A stretch of DNA of 64,000 bases from Actinomadura barringtoniae (GCF_017573505.1 NZ_JAGEOJ010000014.1:124001-188000), one strand, 5' to 3'. Counted from the stretch's first letter, positions 27,049 to 35,094 are shown. Translations and numbers: made by a program. The notes: generated by a model from the sequence alone, not told the origin.

Positions 27049-27905
27049 CCTGTGATCTCCAACTGTTGAGCCAGATAGGCCTTCGTTGCACCTGGAGCGA
27101 GTGCAATCGTACACAGTTGGGCGAATCGTTCCCTGTATGCGCGAAGCTCGTCCTTCTCTTCGAGTAGGCGATTGTCGATGGTGGTCTCAAGGAAGACGAT
27201 GTCTCGTTCGCCGGGGTCGGCAAAGCCCAGACAGGTGAACGCCTCGCCTGCGCCGCGGTATGGCCCGATGCCGGTCCTGATCACCTGCAACTCCACATTG
27301 GGACGGGTCGCCATGTCCAGGAGGTGGCGCAGCTGTGCCTCGCCGACCGGCAACTGCCTGACGCGGGCGATGACGTTTTCGTCTATCACCGCACGCAGCC
27401 GGCTTGCGCCGTCCACCTGTGTGAGGATCTTCTGGCGCTCAAGGCGCGCTGCCACGTGGCGCTTCACCTCGGCGGGGTCCTCGATCCCGGCGGCGATCGT
27501 GACCACCTCGATGTAGCCCGCGATCTGCAGGAGTCCCGGCAGGAAGGTGTGCTGAAACGTGTCGACTGACGAAGCCGCGGCTTCGAAACCGGGGAACTCA
27601 TTGTCGAACACGTCGTTGTACTTGCTCCACCAGCCGCGTTGGCGAGCCTCTCGTGTGAGGCGGATGAGGGCGTCGCGCTCGTCGCCTTCGATGCCGTAGA
27701 CCTCGCACAGGTCCGTGACGGCGTCACTGCTGGGCTCGATCCACTTCGCCTTTTCGATGTAGTTGAGCTTGCTCGGGCTCCATCGAAGCTGCTTGCACAC
27801 GTCGGTCGTGGTGAGCCCGATCTCCTTGCGGGCGGCGAGGAGCTTCCTGCTCAGGGCGCGCTTCTTGATGGTCGGGCTGTAGCCGGCCGCGTGGATCTCA
27901 GGCAT
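27045..27905 (-). CDS. XRE-family regulator with DUF5753 domain
   Basis: This 286-aa protein has an N-terminal helix-turn-helix (about 18-75: LSRKLLAARKEIGLTTTDVC, WSPSKLNYIEKAKW) and a C-terminal DUF5753 domain (about 100-280, with LPGLLQIAGYIEVV and PNVELQVIRTGIGPYRG, cited as family blocks). It is the WhiJ-like partner of the DUF397 protein translated immediately after. Together with the divergent HATPase protein gene at 28056 it forms the common actinobacterial XRE/DUF397/HATPase trio. Confidence 0.93.
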   Translation of the reverse strand: MPEIHAAGYSPTIKKRALSRKLLAARKEIGLTTTDVCKQLRWSPSKLNYIEKAKWIEPSSDAVTDLCEVYGIEGDERDALIRLTREARQRGWWSKYNDVFDNEFPGFEAAASSVDTFQHTFLPGLLQIAGYIEVVTIAAGIEDPAEVKRHVAARLERQKILTQVDGASRLRAVIDENVIARVRQLPVGEAQLRHLLDMATRPNVELQVIRTGIGPYRGAGEAFTCLGFADPGERDIVFLETTIDNRLLEEKDELRAYRERFAQLCTIALAPGATKAYLAQQLEITG

Positions 27906-28055
27906 GTGGTCACTCTCTCACCCGGAGTGATCACCTGCCTGTCATTCGCAAACTTCAGATTCTCTTCGAATTTCTAAGACGTGGGATTCGCCTGCATGCA
28001 ACTCTGGGCGACGATGCCGATACGTCCGGCGACGATGCCGGAGGTTGGGTGGGTG

Positions 28056-28784
28056 ATGGTCATGCAAGTCCCCCCGTCGACCGTTCACGCGGGTGGGTGC
28101 GCGGTGTGGGCCCTGCCTCCGGACGGGACGTGCGCGCGGATGGCGCGGGCCCTGGTCCGCGAGATGCTCTGCGGATTGCGGCTGCCGGACGTGCTGGTGC
28201 ACGACGCCGTCACGATGGTCTCCGAGCTGGCGACCAACGCGTTGACGCACGCGGGGGACGCTCCCGAGCTCTACCTCTACCGGCGCGGACGATGGCCGGA
28301 GATCGTGGTGAAGGTCTTCGACACGGGCCCCTGGAAGGGTGCGCTCGCGGCGTTGCGCCCGGAGCCGAGCTGCGAGAGCGGGCGGGGGCTTGAGGTCGTC
28401 GCAGGGCTGAGCGGGGAGCACGGCGGGACGTGGGGCGTTCATCGGACGAGGTCATGGCTTCGGCCCGCATCCGGCAAGGCCACCTTCTTCACCGTTCGGG
28501 TGCCGCATGGCTCGGCGGGGTGGGGACTGCCGCGGCGCGACTGCCGTACGGCGATACGGGAACTGGCCGAGGTGCTCCGCGCGCGAGGAGTCGGCCCGCT
28601 GCACTGCAGTGAAGGGTGGGGGATCGCCACGCTGTCGGTGCGTGCCGGCATGACGGCCTGGATACGCGAGGAGACGCTCTCGGTCAGCCTGCCGCCGCGG
28701 GGCACGGTCCGGTTTCCCACCTGGGACCTGGCCGAGGCCGCCGAGGCCATCGTGCGGTGCGGCGAGGATCTCGATGCCCGATGA
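28056..28784 (+). CDS. ATP-binding protein, RsbW/anti-sigma-kinase-like HATPase
   Basis: The product is about 242 aa. The first half is a GHKL ATPase with an N-box (VHDAVTMVSELATNALTHAG), a degenerate D-box (VFDTGPWKG) and a G-box (ESGRGLEVVAGLSGEHGGTW, cited in part). It is like the RsbW-type proteins that bind sigma or anti-sigma factors. The second half (about 160-242) is an extra domain not found in the small orphan HATPases and was not recognised. ATG 28056 lies after GGAGGTTGGG; ATG 28035 or 27996 is possible. The BldC-like gene starts inside its last codons. Confidence 0.78.
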   Translation: MVMQVPPSTVHAGGCAVWALPPDGTCARMARALVREMLCGLRLPDVLVHDAVTMVSELATNALTHAGDAPELYLYRRGRWPEIVVKVFDTGPWKGALAALRPEPSCESGRGLEVVAGLSGEHGGTWGVHRTRSWLRPASGKATFFTVRVPHGSAGWGLPRRDCRTAIRELAEVLRARGVGPLHCSEGWGIATLSVRAGMTAWIREETLSVSLPPRGTVRFPTWDLAEAAEAIVRCGEDLDAR

Positions 28785-28947
28785 TGCGGCGCCCGAACTG
28801 CTCACCGCCAAGGAGGTCGCGAAGATCTTCCGCGTCTCGCCGTCGGCGGTGGTGCTGTGGGCGAACCAAGGTCTCCTGCCGCACGTCCGGACACCTGGAG
28901 GGCGCCTGCGTTTCCGGCGGGAGGACGTCGAGCGTCTCCTGCGATGA
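28774..28947 (+). CDS. BldC-like MerR-type mini-regulator, 57 aa
   Basis: From ATG 28774 a 57-residue protein reads LLTAKEVAKIFRVSPSAVVLWANQG and then LLPHVRTPGGRLRFRREDVERLL (cited as two blocks), ending at TGA 28945-28947. This is the whole winged helix-turn-helix of BldC/excisionase-type proteins and nothing more. GAGGA lies about seven bases upstream. The start lies inside the last four codons of the HATPase gene in another frame, so the two are translationally coupled. BldC-type proteins bind DNA cooperatively along direct repeats and control development; the target here is not known. Confidence 0.88.
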   Translation: MPDDAAPELLTAKEVAKIFRVSPSAVVLWANQGLLPHVRTPGGRLRFRREDVERLLR

Positions 28948-28953
28948 ACAGGC

Positions 28954-29343
28954 TCAGGCCGGGGGCACCAGGGCCAGGGCGGCCCACTGATGGCCGTCGA
29001 GGTCGGCGAAGCCGCGCTGGTAGCGGCCGTCTTCGTTGACCGCCTCGCCGACCGGTGCGGCGCCGGCCGCCAGGGCCTTGTCCACCAGTGCGTCGACTTC
29101 CGCGGCGGTGTCCAGGCCGAGGACCAGGATGACCTGGGTGCCGCTGTTCGGGTCGGTGACCTGGGTTTTGGCGTACTGCGCGAACGCGGGCTCGGCCAGC
29201 AACATCACCTGTGTGCGTTCGCTGATGACGACCGACGCCATGTCCTCGGTCGCCCCGAAGAAGCCGAAGCCGAGCTCTCCGAAGAACTTCGTCGCTCGCC
29301 CGAGGTCCTTGACCGGGAGGTTCACGAACAGGGTGTTCGACAT
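28954..29343 (-). CDS. VOC-family (glyoxalase/bleomycin-resistance-like) protein
   Basis: The 129-aa product starts MSNTLFVNLPVKDLGRATKFF and ends with a DLDGHQWAALAL block that carries the conserved histidine of the second beta-alpha-beta module, the layout of lactoylglutathione-lyase-like VOC proteins. Relatives act on small electrophiles or simply bind them; the metal-ligand set is incomplete, so the reaction is uncertain. It is convergent with the BldC-like gene (6 bp apart) and divergent from the MmyB-type regulator. Confidence 0.9.
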   Translation of the reverse strand: MSNTLFVNLPVKDLGRATKFFGELGFGFFGATEDMASVVISERTQVMLLAEPAFAQYAKTQVTDPNSGTQVILVLGLDTAAEVDALVDKALAAGAAPVGEAVNEDGRYQRGFADLDGHQWAALALVPPA

Positions 29344-29446
29344 TTCCTGATCCCTTCGTCGCTGCGGGGCGTTCCCCGATCATCGAAGGCGACCGGGAAC
29401 CGCGCCAGAGCAAACTCCTCGCCAGCGAAGGCATCACCAGCAGCGC

Positions 29447-29460
29447 CATTGCTAGCAATG
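29447..29460. promoter_or_regulatory. Perfect 14-bp palindrome between VOC and MmyB-type genes
   Basis: CATTGCTAGCAATG is a perfect palindrome followed at once by a further CATTG half-site (29462-29466). It lies 40 bp before the regulator start in a 156-bp divergent gap and is a plausible operator for that regulator. Confidence 0.6.
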
Positions 29461-29499
29461 CCATTGCCGGTTCGTGAAGGCCGCGATTACGCTCGGCCG

Positions 29500-30372
29500 A
29501 TGGGCTCGTCCGCGCAGAACATGCTGGGCCGGTTCCTGCGCGAGTGGCGCGGCAGGGTCACCTTGGAGGACGCCGGGTTGCCTGGCCGCCGCGGCAATCG
29601 CAACTCGACGCTGACCCAGGAGGACCTCGCCCGGCTCAGCGGCTACTCCGTTCGTACGATCAGCGCGCTGGAACAGGGCAGCGAACACCGGCCGACACCC
29701 GGCCTGCTGACCGCCATCGCCCAGGCCCTGCGGCTTTCCGAGGAGGAACGGCGCGCGCTTTGGCAGCTCACCGGCAACGCCCGGCCGCCCGAAACCGACT
29801 TCGCCGCGGACGGCGACCCCTCGCTCACCAGGATCATCGACCTGCTCGAACCCAACCCCGCGTATCTCTGCGACGCCGCCTACAACGTCCAGTACCACAA
29901 CCGGGCCTTCGCCAACTGGGTCTTCGATTTCGGCAGTGTGCCGCCGGACCAGCGCAACCTCGCCAAATGGCTCTTCCGCGACGACCATGCCGAGCACATC
30001 GTCGTCGACGGCAAGGGGCATTGGGAGGCGCTGGTCGCACGCATGCGCGGTGTGCTGGCCGGACAGCCTCATGACAGGGAGTTCGCGGGCCTGGTCGAAG
30101 AGCTCTGCGATACCAGCCCCAGGTTCAAGGAACTCTGGGATCGCGATGCCCGTGTGGCCAGCTACCGGCCGGGCGGCGAGATCCTCACCCTCAGAGAGCC
30201 CGGCCACACCGACCCCGGGCAGGCCGACGACCTGGAGCACCACGTAGCGGTGACCCAGTCGAACCTGAGTCCGATGACCCCCAACGACGAACGCAGGTTC
30301 TCCACCTTCCTCCTGCCCGAGGGCTACACAGCGCCCCCGTACGGCCCCTGCGCCGCCTGCGCCAGGTCGTGA
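29500..30372 (+). CDS. XRE-family regulator with MmyB-like ligand-binding domain
   Basis: This 290-aa protein has an N-terminal helix-turn-helix (about 8-85: LTQEDLARLSGYSVRTISALEQG) and a C-terminal MmyB-like PAS-related domain (about 110-285, with NPAYLCDAAYNVQYHNRAF and RVASYRPGGEILTLREPG, cited as blocks), which in relatives binds fatty acids. The family usually represses a divergent oxidoreductase or drug gene. Here the divergent gene is a VOC protein, with the 14-bp palindrome between them. No ribosome-binding site stands out before ATG 29500. Confidence 0.9.
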   Translation: MGSSAQNMLGRFLREWRGRVTLEDAGLPGRRGNRNSTLTQEDLARLSGYSVRTISALEQGSEHRPTPGLLTAIAQALRLSEEERRALWQLTGNARPPETDFAADGDPSLTRIIDLLEPNPAYLCDAAYNVQYHNRAFANWVFDFGSVPPDQRNLAKWLFRDDHAEHIVVDGKGHWEALVARMRGVLAGQPHDREFAGLVEELCDTSPRFKELWDRDARVASYRPGGEILTLREPGHTDPGQADDLEHHVAVTQSNLSPMTPNDERRFSTFLLPEGYTAPPYGPCAACARS

Positions 30373-30397
30373 TCGCCCGGGTCTATAGGCTGACCTG

Positions 30398-31471
30398 GTG
30401 GATCTTGTGGACGCGGTGAAGCTGTGGGACGTGGAGCCGGGCTGGCTGAACACCGCGAGCTATGGAGTGCCGCCACGGCTTGCCGTTGAGGCGCTGGAGG
30501 CCCCGCTCGACGAGTGGCGCCGCGGGGCACGGGGGTGGGACGGATGGGACGCCAACACCGATCGTGCCCGGGCCGCCTTCGCCCGCCTGGTCAACGCCCC
30601 ACCACAGGACATCACCGTTGGAGCCGCCGCATCCCAGATCCTCGCGCCGGTGGCCGCCTCCCTCCCGAAGGGGGCGCGCGTCCTGGCCCCCGATATCGAG
30701 CACACCTCGACGCTGTTCCCCTGGCTGGCGAACGACCTCGATGTGTGTACGGCGCCACCCGCCCAGCTCCCCGACGCCATCAACGATCGTACGGATGCCG
30801 TCGCCTTCAGTCTCGTCCAATCCGCCACAGGCGAGGTCGCCCCCATCGACGACATCGTCGCCGCGGCCCGCGCGCACAATGCGCTCCTGGTCGCCGACGC
30901 CACCCAGGCCGCGGGCTGGCTACCTGTGAACGCAACCCTCTTCGACGTCGTCGTGGTCTCCGCCTACAAATGGCTCATGTGCCCCCGCGGCACGGCTTTC
31001 GGCTACATGGACCCGTCCGTCCGTGACCGGATCCGCCCGATCGCGGCCAACTGGTACGCGGGCGACGGCAACGCCTCGTACGGCCCGCCCCTCCGCCTCG
31101 CCAAGGACGCCCGCCGCTTCGACATCGCGGTCCCGTGGTTCTCCTACGTCGCCGCAGCCCCCACCCTCGACCTGCTTCTGGAGATCGGCGTCGACCAGAT
31201 CCACGACCACAACGTACGCCTGGCCAACCGCTTCCGCGCCGGGCTCGGCATGCCCGCAAGCGACAGCGCCTTCACCACCGTCACCACGCCACACGCGTCC
31301 GAGCTCCTGACCGCGGCCGGCATCCGAATGTCCCCCCGCAACGGCGGAGCCCGGGTCGCCTTCCACCTCTACACCACCGAAGCCGAAGTAGACGCCGCCC
31401 TCACCGCCCTCACCCCTCCCACCCCCCTCACCCCCCACACCCCTCCCACCCCTCCCACCCCTCCCACCTGA
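30398..31471 (+). CDS. PLP-dependent aminotransferase class V (cysteine desulfurase/kynureninase-like)
   Basis: This 357-aa fold-type I PLP enzyme shows YGVPPRLAVEALE near the N-terminus, SLVQSATGEVAPI, VADATQAAGWLPV (Asp contacting the pyridine nitrogen) and the lysine in VVVSAYKWLMCPRGTAF that should bind PLP. The reaction within class V (desulfurase, lyase or aminotransferase) cannot be decided. The last 20 residues are a Thr/Pro repeat (LTPPTPLTPHTPPTPPTPPT) unrelated to the fold. TATAGG lies just before the GTG start, so the transcript may be leaderless. Confidence 0.85.
   Translation: MDLVDAVKLWDVEPGWLNTASYGVPPRLAVEALEAPLDEWRRGARGWDGWDANTDRARAAFARLVNAPPQDITVGAAASQILAPVAASLPKGARVLAPDIEHTSTLFPWLANDLDVCTAPPAQLPDAINDRTDAVAFSLVQSATGEVAPIDDIVAAARAHNALLVADATQAAGWLPVNATLFDVVVVSAYKWLMCPRGTAFGYMDPSVRDRIRPIAANWYAGDGNASYGPPLRLAKDARRFDIAVPWFSYVAAAPTLDLLLEIGVDQIHDHNVRLANRFRAGLGMPASDSAFTTVTTPHASELLTAAGIRMSPRNGGARVAFHLYTTEAEVDAALTALTPPTPLTPHTPPTPPTPPT
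31409..31470 (-). repeat. Proline/threonine codon repeat; G-tract array on the minus strand
   Basis: The 3' end of the PLP-enzyme gene is built from 9-bp ACCCCTCCC-type units, with only C, T and A on the coding strand. The minus strand therefore shows at least six runs of three to six G with short spacers, a strong candidate for G-quadruplex formation. The palindromic elements begin 12 bp further on. Confidence 0.7.
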
Positions 31472-31482
31472 GGCCCCAACCT

Positions 31483-31545
31483 CGCCGATCTTGCTCTCAG
31501 CGCCCCTAAACCGGCACTCAGAGGGCGCTCAGAGCAAGATCGGCG
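31483..31545. repeat. 63-bp palindromic element, copy 2 of 4
   Basis: The arms 31483-31507 and 31522-31545 share the GCCGATCTTGCTCT tip. Compared with copy 1, the single arm mismatch (CTCTC versus CTCTG) is on the opposite arm, so this copy is inserted in the opposite direction. It starts 12 bp after the PLP-enzyme stop codon. Confidence 0.9.
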
Positions 31546-31565
31546 GGTCTGTGTGCCCCCCAACT

Positions 31566-31630
31566 GCGCCGATCTTGCTCTCAGCGCCCTTTCCGCGCCG
31601 GGTTGAGGGCGGTGAGAGCAAGATCGGCGC
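31566..31630. repeat. Palindromic element, copy 3 of 4
   Basis: The arms GCGCCGATCTTGCTCTCA and its inverse run 31566-31591 and 31605-31630, with one to two mismatches. It follows copy 2 by 20 bp and is 57 bp upstream of the nuclease-like gene. Two such elements in a row cannot both be needed as terminators. Confidence 0.9.
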
Positions 31631-31687
31631 TGTTGGGTGCGGGTGGTTGCGGAATGTGCCTGGTATGAGGCCGTTCTGTGACACAGG

Positions 31688-32605
31688 GTGAGCAGATATG
31701 CGGGTGTGACACGAGCACATGAACCACCTCAGGAACTGTGTCGCTGGCCGTTCAAAGGGACGTGGGCGGTCGCGAAGGGCCATGTGACGGCGAAGGAGCT
31801 CAGGGGGCCGACCTGGGTTCGAATGAGATATGACGTCTATCGGTGGTCCGGGCTGAAGCTCGACCGTCATGGCCGGGCCGAAGCGGTCGTGCTCGGGGCT
31901 CCGCCTGGTGCTGTGGTCAGCGGGCGCTGGGCGGCCTGGTTCCACGATGTCGATGTCCTCCGCCGGACCGACGACCGAGTGGAGGTCACTGTTCCACGGA
32001 CGCTTCACCTGAAGTCCGACTCCGAACGCAGGGTTCGGCACGCAGAGGTGCCCGGCGAGGACATCGCCATCGTCAACGACATCCCGGTCACCAGTGTCTT
32101 CCGAACGGCCTTCGACCTGTCGCGGCTGCGCCCGCCGAAGAGCGGATATGAGTTCGTCGAGGCGGTCGTGGCCGTGGATGCCCTGGCCCACAGGCACCGG
32201 ATCGATTCGGACGCCTTTCTGGCGTACGCGTTGGCGCATCGCGGATGGCCCGGCGTACGGCTGGTCGAACCAGTGCTCGAGCTGAGCGACGCGCGGGCTG
32301 AATCTCCTATGGAGACGCGGCTGCGGATGCTGCTGGTGTCGGGAGGGCTCCCCGTCCCGGAGGTGCAGTACGAGGTCGCGGTCGGTGGCCGGAGCTATCG
32401 GCTCGATCTCGCCTATCCGGACAAGTGGCTGGCGATCGAGTACGACGGGGAGGACAGTCACCGCGGCTACCTCGGTGCCGACGCCAGACGGCAGAACGCG
32501 CTGGAGTCCGCTGGCTGGACGTTCCGCCGCTACACCGCTGACGCCTACTACCGCCGCCCAGCCGAGATCCTCTCCGATATCCGAGCCGCCCTCGCTCGCA
32601 CCTGA
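31688..32605 (+). CDS. DUF559/Vsr-like endonuclease-domain protein with AbiEi-like N-terminus
   Basis: In this 305-aa protein residues 1-190 resemble the AbiEi/transcriptional-regulator-like region common to this actinobacterial family (WVRMRYDVYRW; VTSVFRTAFDLSRL). Residues about 205-305 form a DUF559/Vsr-type PD-(D/E)xK nuclease domain, with ESPMETRLRMLLVSGGLPVP, YRLDLAYPDKWLAIEYDGE (D and E-x-D as metal ligands) and FRRYTADAYY. Its biological target is unknown. GTG 31688 is the first start; GTG 31706 is possible. Palindromic elements lie on both sides, and copy 4 overlaps its stop codon. Confidence 0.82.
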   Translation: MSRYAGVTRAHEPPQELCRWPFKGTWAVAKGHVTAKELRGPTWVRMRYDVYRWSGLKLDRHGRAEAVVLGAPPGAVVSGRWAAWFHDVDVLRRTDDRVEVTVPRTLHLKSDSERRVRHAEVPGEDIAIVNDIPVTSVFRTAFDLSRLRPPKSGYEFVEAVVAVDALAHRHRIDSDAFLAYALAHRGWPGVRLVEPVLELSDARAESPMETRLRMLLVSGGLPVPEVQYEVAVGGRSYRLDLAYPDKWLAIEYDGEDSHRGYLGADARRQNALESAGWTFRRYTADAYYRRPAEILSDIRAALART

Positions 32606-32669
32606 CGCCGATCTTGCTCTCATGGCCCTCTCTAGGGCGGATTGAGGGCGGTGAGAGCAAGATCGGCGT
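32605..32669. repeat. Palindromic element, copy 4 of 4
   Basis: The arms (ACGCCGATCTTGCTCTCA ... and inverse) run 32605-32630 and 32644-32669, with two or three mismatches near the loop. The first base is the last base of the nuclease-like gene stop codon. It is convergent-intergenic, facing the TetR gene. Confidence 0.9.
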
Positions 32670-32702
32670 TGGTGGGGGCGGGGGGGTTAGGGGGGCGGGG
32701 GG

Positions 32703-33335
32703 TCAGGGGGTTAGGTAGCGGGCGGCGAGGTCGGCGGCGACGGCGGTGGTGTGGTCGATGATCTGGGTGGGAGCGGCGGGGACCACGCCGGCGTGCCAGG
32801 CGGTGATGAGCTCGACGAAGCCGCCCAGGCCCATGAGGGTGCTCATGCGCAACGAGGTTTCGTCGATGTCCGGGCGGAAGTAGGGGCGGCCGGCCTCGAC
32901 GATCAGGTCGGTGAACAGCTGGAGGGTGTCGCGGCGGCGCTGCTCCAGGACGGGGCTGCCGGTGTGCTCGCCGAAGCCGATGCGGGCACGGCGGGGATCG
33001 TCGACCATCACCTGGACCAGGCCGGCGATGGCCGCGTGGAGCTGGTCGATCGGGTCCTTCTGGTCGTCGATGGCCTGGGTGAGCAGGGTGACGGTCTCGT
33101 CGCGGACCTGGTCCCAGACGGCCGCGAGGAGGGCGTCGCGGTCGGGGAAGCTCTCGTAGAAGTAGCGGTCGATGAGGCCCGCGCGGGCGCAGACGCCGCG
33201 CATGGTCACGGCCGCCCAGCCCTGGTCGCCCCAGATCTCCAGCGCCGCGTCCACCAGGCGGCGGCGCCGGTCGGCCCGGCGCTCGTCGGTGGTCTGGCCC
33301 CCGTAGGTGCGTGGTCTGGATCTCACCTGACCCAT
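32703..33335 (-). CDS. TetR-family regulator
   Basis: This 210-aa protein has an N-terminal TetR helix-turn-helix (RRRRLVDAALEIWGDQGWAA ... VTMRGVCARAGLIDRYFYESF, cited in parts) and a helical ligand-binding domain. Its C-terminal third (GRPYFRPDIDETSLRMSTLM to ARYLTP) is the intact counterpart of the relic at 23645-23866. It is divergent from the mymA-like operon and probably represses it through the inverted repeat 33347-33374. ATG 33335 is chosen because it keeps the repeat in the promoter. Confidence 0.92.
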   Translation of the reverse strand: MGQVRSRPRTYGGQTTDERRADRRRRLVDAALEIWGDQGWAAVTMRGVCARAGLIDRYFYESFPDRDALLAAVWDQVRDETVTLLTQAIDDQKDPIDQLHAAIAGLVQVMVDDPRRARIGFGEHTGSPVLEQRRRDTLQLFTDLIVEAGRPYFRPDIDETSLRMSTLMGLGGFVELITAWHAGVVPAAPTQIIDHTTAVAADLAARYLTP

Positions 33336-33346
33336 CTTGACGGCAG

Positions 33347-33374
33347 ATGCCCTCAGACCGCTAATTGAGGGCAT
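33347..33374. promoter_or_regulatory. Inverted repeat, probable TetR operator
   Basis: The 9-bp arms ATGCCCTCA (33347-33355) and TGAGGGCAT (33366-33374) are perfect with a 10-bp spacer. A further half-site GTGCCCTCA is at 33394-33402. It lies between the divergent tetR and hydrolase genes; its end touches the proposed hydrolase ATG, which suggests that the true hydrolase start may be later. Confidence 0.75.
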
Positions 33375-34320
33375 GCGCCATCAGAGAAGGCATGTGCCCT
33401 CAGATCGGGGTTCGTGGAGGTCGCGGCTCGCCGGGCGGTGTGCGGCGGTGACCGTGCGGCCTTTGAGCGCGGTCGTTCCGGTCTCCGGGGCGGGGGTGTG
33501 GGTGTCTCGGCAGATCGTTGCCCGGTCGCTCGCCGTTCTGGGTCCTGCGTTGCCGGGGGTTGAGGTGCGGAGGGTTCCCGGGAGGGGGGAGTGGATGGGA
33601 CGCGGTGAGGGCGGGGTCGTGCTTTATCTGCACGGCAGCGCCTACATGCTGGCGTCGGCCCGTACGCATCGGGGGCTGACCTCGCGGCTGTCGGTGATGA
33701 CGGGGCTGCCGGTGTTCGCCGTTGACTATCGGCTGGCGCCCGAGCATGTGTTTCCGGCGGCTGCTGATGATGTGCGGGCGGCGTACGAGTGGCTGGTGCG
33801 GCAGGGATTCGAGCGGATCGTGGTGGCCGGCGACTCGGCGGGCGGGCATCTCGCGGTGGATCTGGCGCTGCAGCTGAGGCGGGAGGGCCGGCCTGGTCCG
33901 GCGGCGCTGGTGTTGTTCTCGCCGCTGGTCGACCTCACGTTGCGGCAGGCGATGCGGCGCGAACGGGAGCGGCGGGATCCGATGATCTCGGCCGTACGGG
34001 CTCGGCGGCTCGTTGAGCTCTACACGTCGGCGGCCGATCCGGGCGATCCGCGGCTGGCGTTCACGTTCGGGCCGGACGATCTGCTTCCGCCGACGCTGAT
34101 CCAGGCGGGCGGCGCGGAGATGCTCGCGGCCGACGCCGAGTACCTGGCCGGGCTCATCAGGTCCTCGGGCGGGGAGTGCGAGCTGGAGATCTGGCCCGAT
34201 CAGATGCACGTCTTCCAGGCGATGCCGGTGCTGGTGCCCGAGGCCGGGCCGGCGTTGGCGCGGGCGGCTTCGTTCGTACGCACGCATCTCGGTTCTTCCA
34301 GGCTTGAGGAGGTCTCATGA
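33373..34320 (+). CDS. Alpha/beta-hydrolase fold-3 esterase (LipR/LipN-like), first gene of mymA-like operon
   Basis: This 315-aa esterase has the oxyanion motif LYLHGSAYMLAS (HGSA in place of HGGG), VDYRLAPEHVFPAA, nucleophile GDSAGG, acid near SPLVDLTL/GGAEMLAAD and a C-terminal histidine in DQMHVFQ. The similar hydrolase in the mycobacterial mymA locus is LipR. The start is uncertain: ATG 33373 lies on the operator, GTG 33394 and GTG 33448 are in frame. Its stop overlaps the SDR start by ATGA. Confidence 0.88.
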   Translation: MRHQRRHVPSDRGSWRSRLAGRCAAVTVRPLSAVVPVSGAGVWVSRQIVARSLAVLGPALPGVEVRRVPGRGEWMGRGEGGVVLYLHGSAYMLASARTHRGLTSRLSVMTGLPVFAVDYRLAPEHVFPAAADDVRAAYEWLVRQGFERIVVAGDSAGGHLAVDLALQLRREGRPGPAALVLFSPLVDLTLRQAMRRERERRDPMISAVRARRLVELYTSAADPGDPRLAFTFGPDDLLPPTLIQAGGAEMLAADAEYLAGLIRSSGGECELEIWPDQMHVFQAMPVLVPEAGPALARAASFVRTHLGSSRLEEVS

Positions 34321-35093
34321 ACGACGCGGTGGTCACGGGAGCGGGAAGCGGGATCGGGCGGGCGTTCGCGCTTGAGATCGCGCGGCGGGGAGGGCGGGTG
34401 GTCTGCGCGGACATTGGTCTCGCCGGTGCCAAAGAGACGGTGCAGGTGATCGAGGAGTGTGGGGGCGCGGCGCTTGCGGTCGAGTGCGACGTCTCCGTGG
34501 AGGCGCAGGTCGTGGCGCTGGCCGAACGGGCGGAGGAGTGGCTCGGCGGGGCGGTGGGGCTGGTCGTCAACAACGCCGGGATCGGGGCCGGCGGCCAGGT
34601 GGTCGGGGAGACGCCGCTGGAGGACTGGCGGCGGACGCTGGGGGTCAACCTCTGGGGCGTCGTGCACGGGTGCCATGTCTTCGCGCCGCGGCTGGGGGAA
34701 GGCGGCGGGATCATCAACGTCGCCTCGGCCGCGAGCTTCGCGGCAGCGCCCCGGATGGCTCCCTACAACGTGAGCAAGGCGGGGGTGCTGGCGCTGTCGG
34801 AGACGCTGGCGGCCGAAGGCGTGCGGGTGACCGTGCTGTGCCCCACGTTCGTCAAGACCAACATCGTCGCCGCCGGGCTGATCGACGAGCGGACGGCGCG
34901 GCTCGGGGAGCGCGTCATGAAGTGGACGGGGTTCTCGCCCGGGCGGGTCGCCCGGATCGCGCTGGACGCGCATGAGAAGGGGCGGCTGTACGTGCTGCCG
35001 CAGCTCGACGCGCGTGTTCTCTGGCGGCTCAAGCGGGCCGCGCCCGTCGCCTACACCAGGGCGCTCGGGCTCATCGCACGGATAGGAGGCTGA
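34317..35093 (+). CDS. Short-chain dehydrogenase/reductase
   Basis: The 258-aa product is a classical SDR: cofactor motif TGAGSGIG at residues 8-15, NNAG (VVNNAGIGAGG), catalytic Ser in NVASAAS and YNVSK as the Tyr/Lys pair. Asp in CADIGL after the second strand suggests NAD preference. In the mymA-like arrangement it would oxidise or reduce a hydroxyl of a fatty or isoprenoid substrate. It overlaps the hydrolase by 4 bp and is followed after 1 bp by the di-iron protein gene. Confidence 0.93.
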   Translation: MNDAVVTGAGSGIGRAFALEIARRGGRVVCADIGLAGAKETVQVIEECGGAALAVECDVSVEAQVVALAERAEEWLGGAVGLVVNNAGIGAGGQVVGETPLEDWRRTLGVNLWGVVHGCHVFAPRLGEGGGIINVASAASFAAAPRMAPYNVSKAGVLALSETLAAEGVRVTVLCPTFVKTNIVAAGLIDERTARLGERVMKWTGFSPGRVARIALDAHEKGRLYVLPQLDARVLWRLKRAAPVAYTRALGLIARIGG

Positions 35094-35094
35094 C

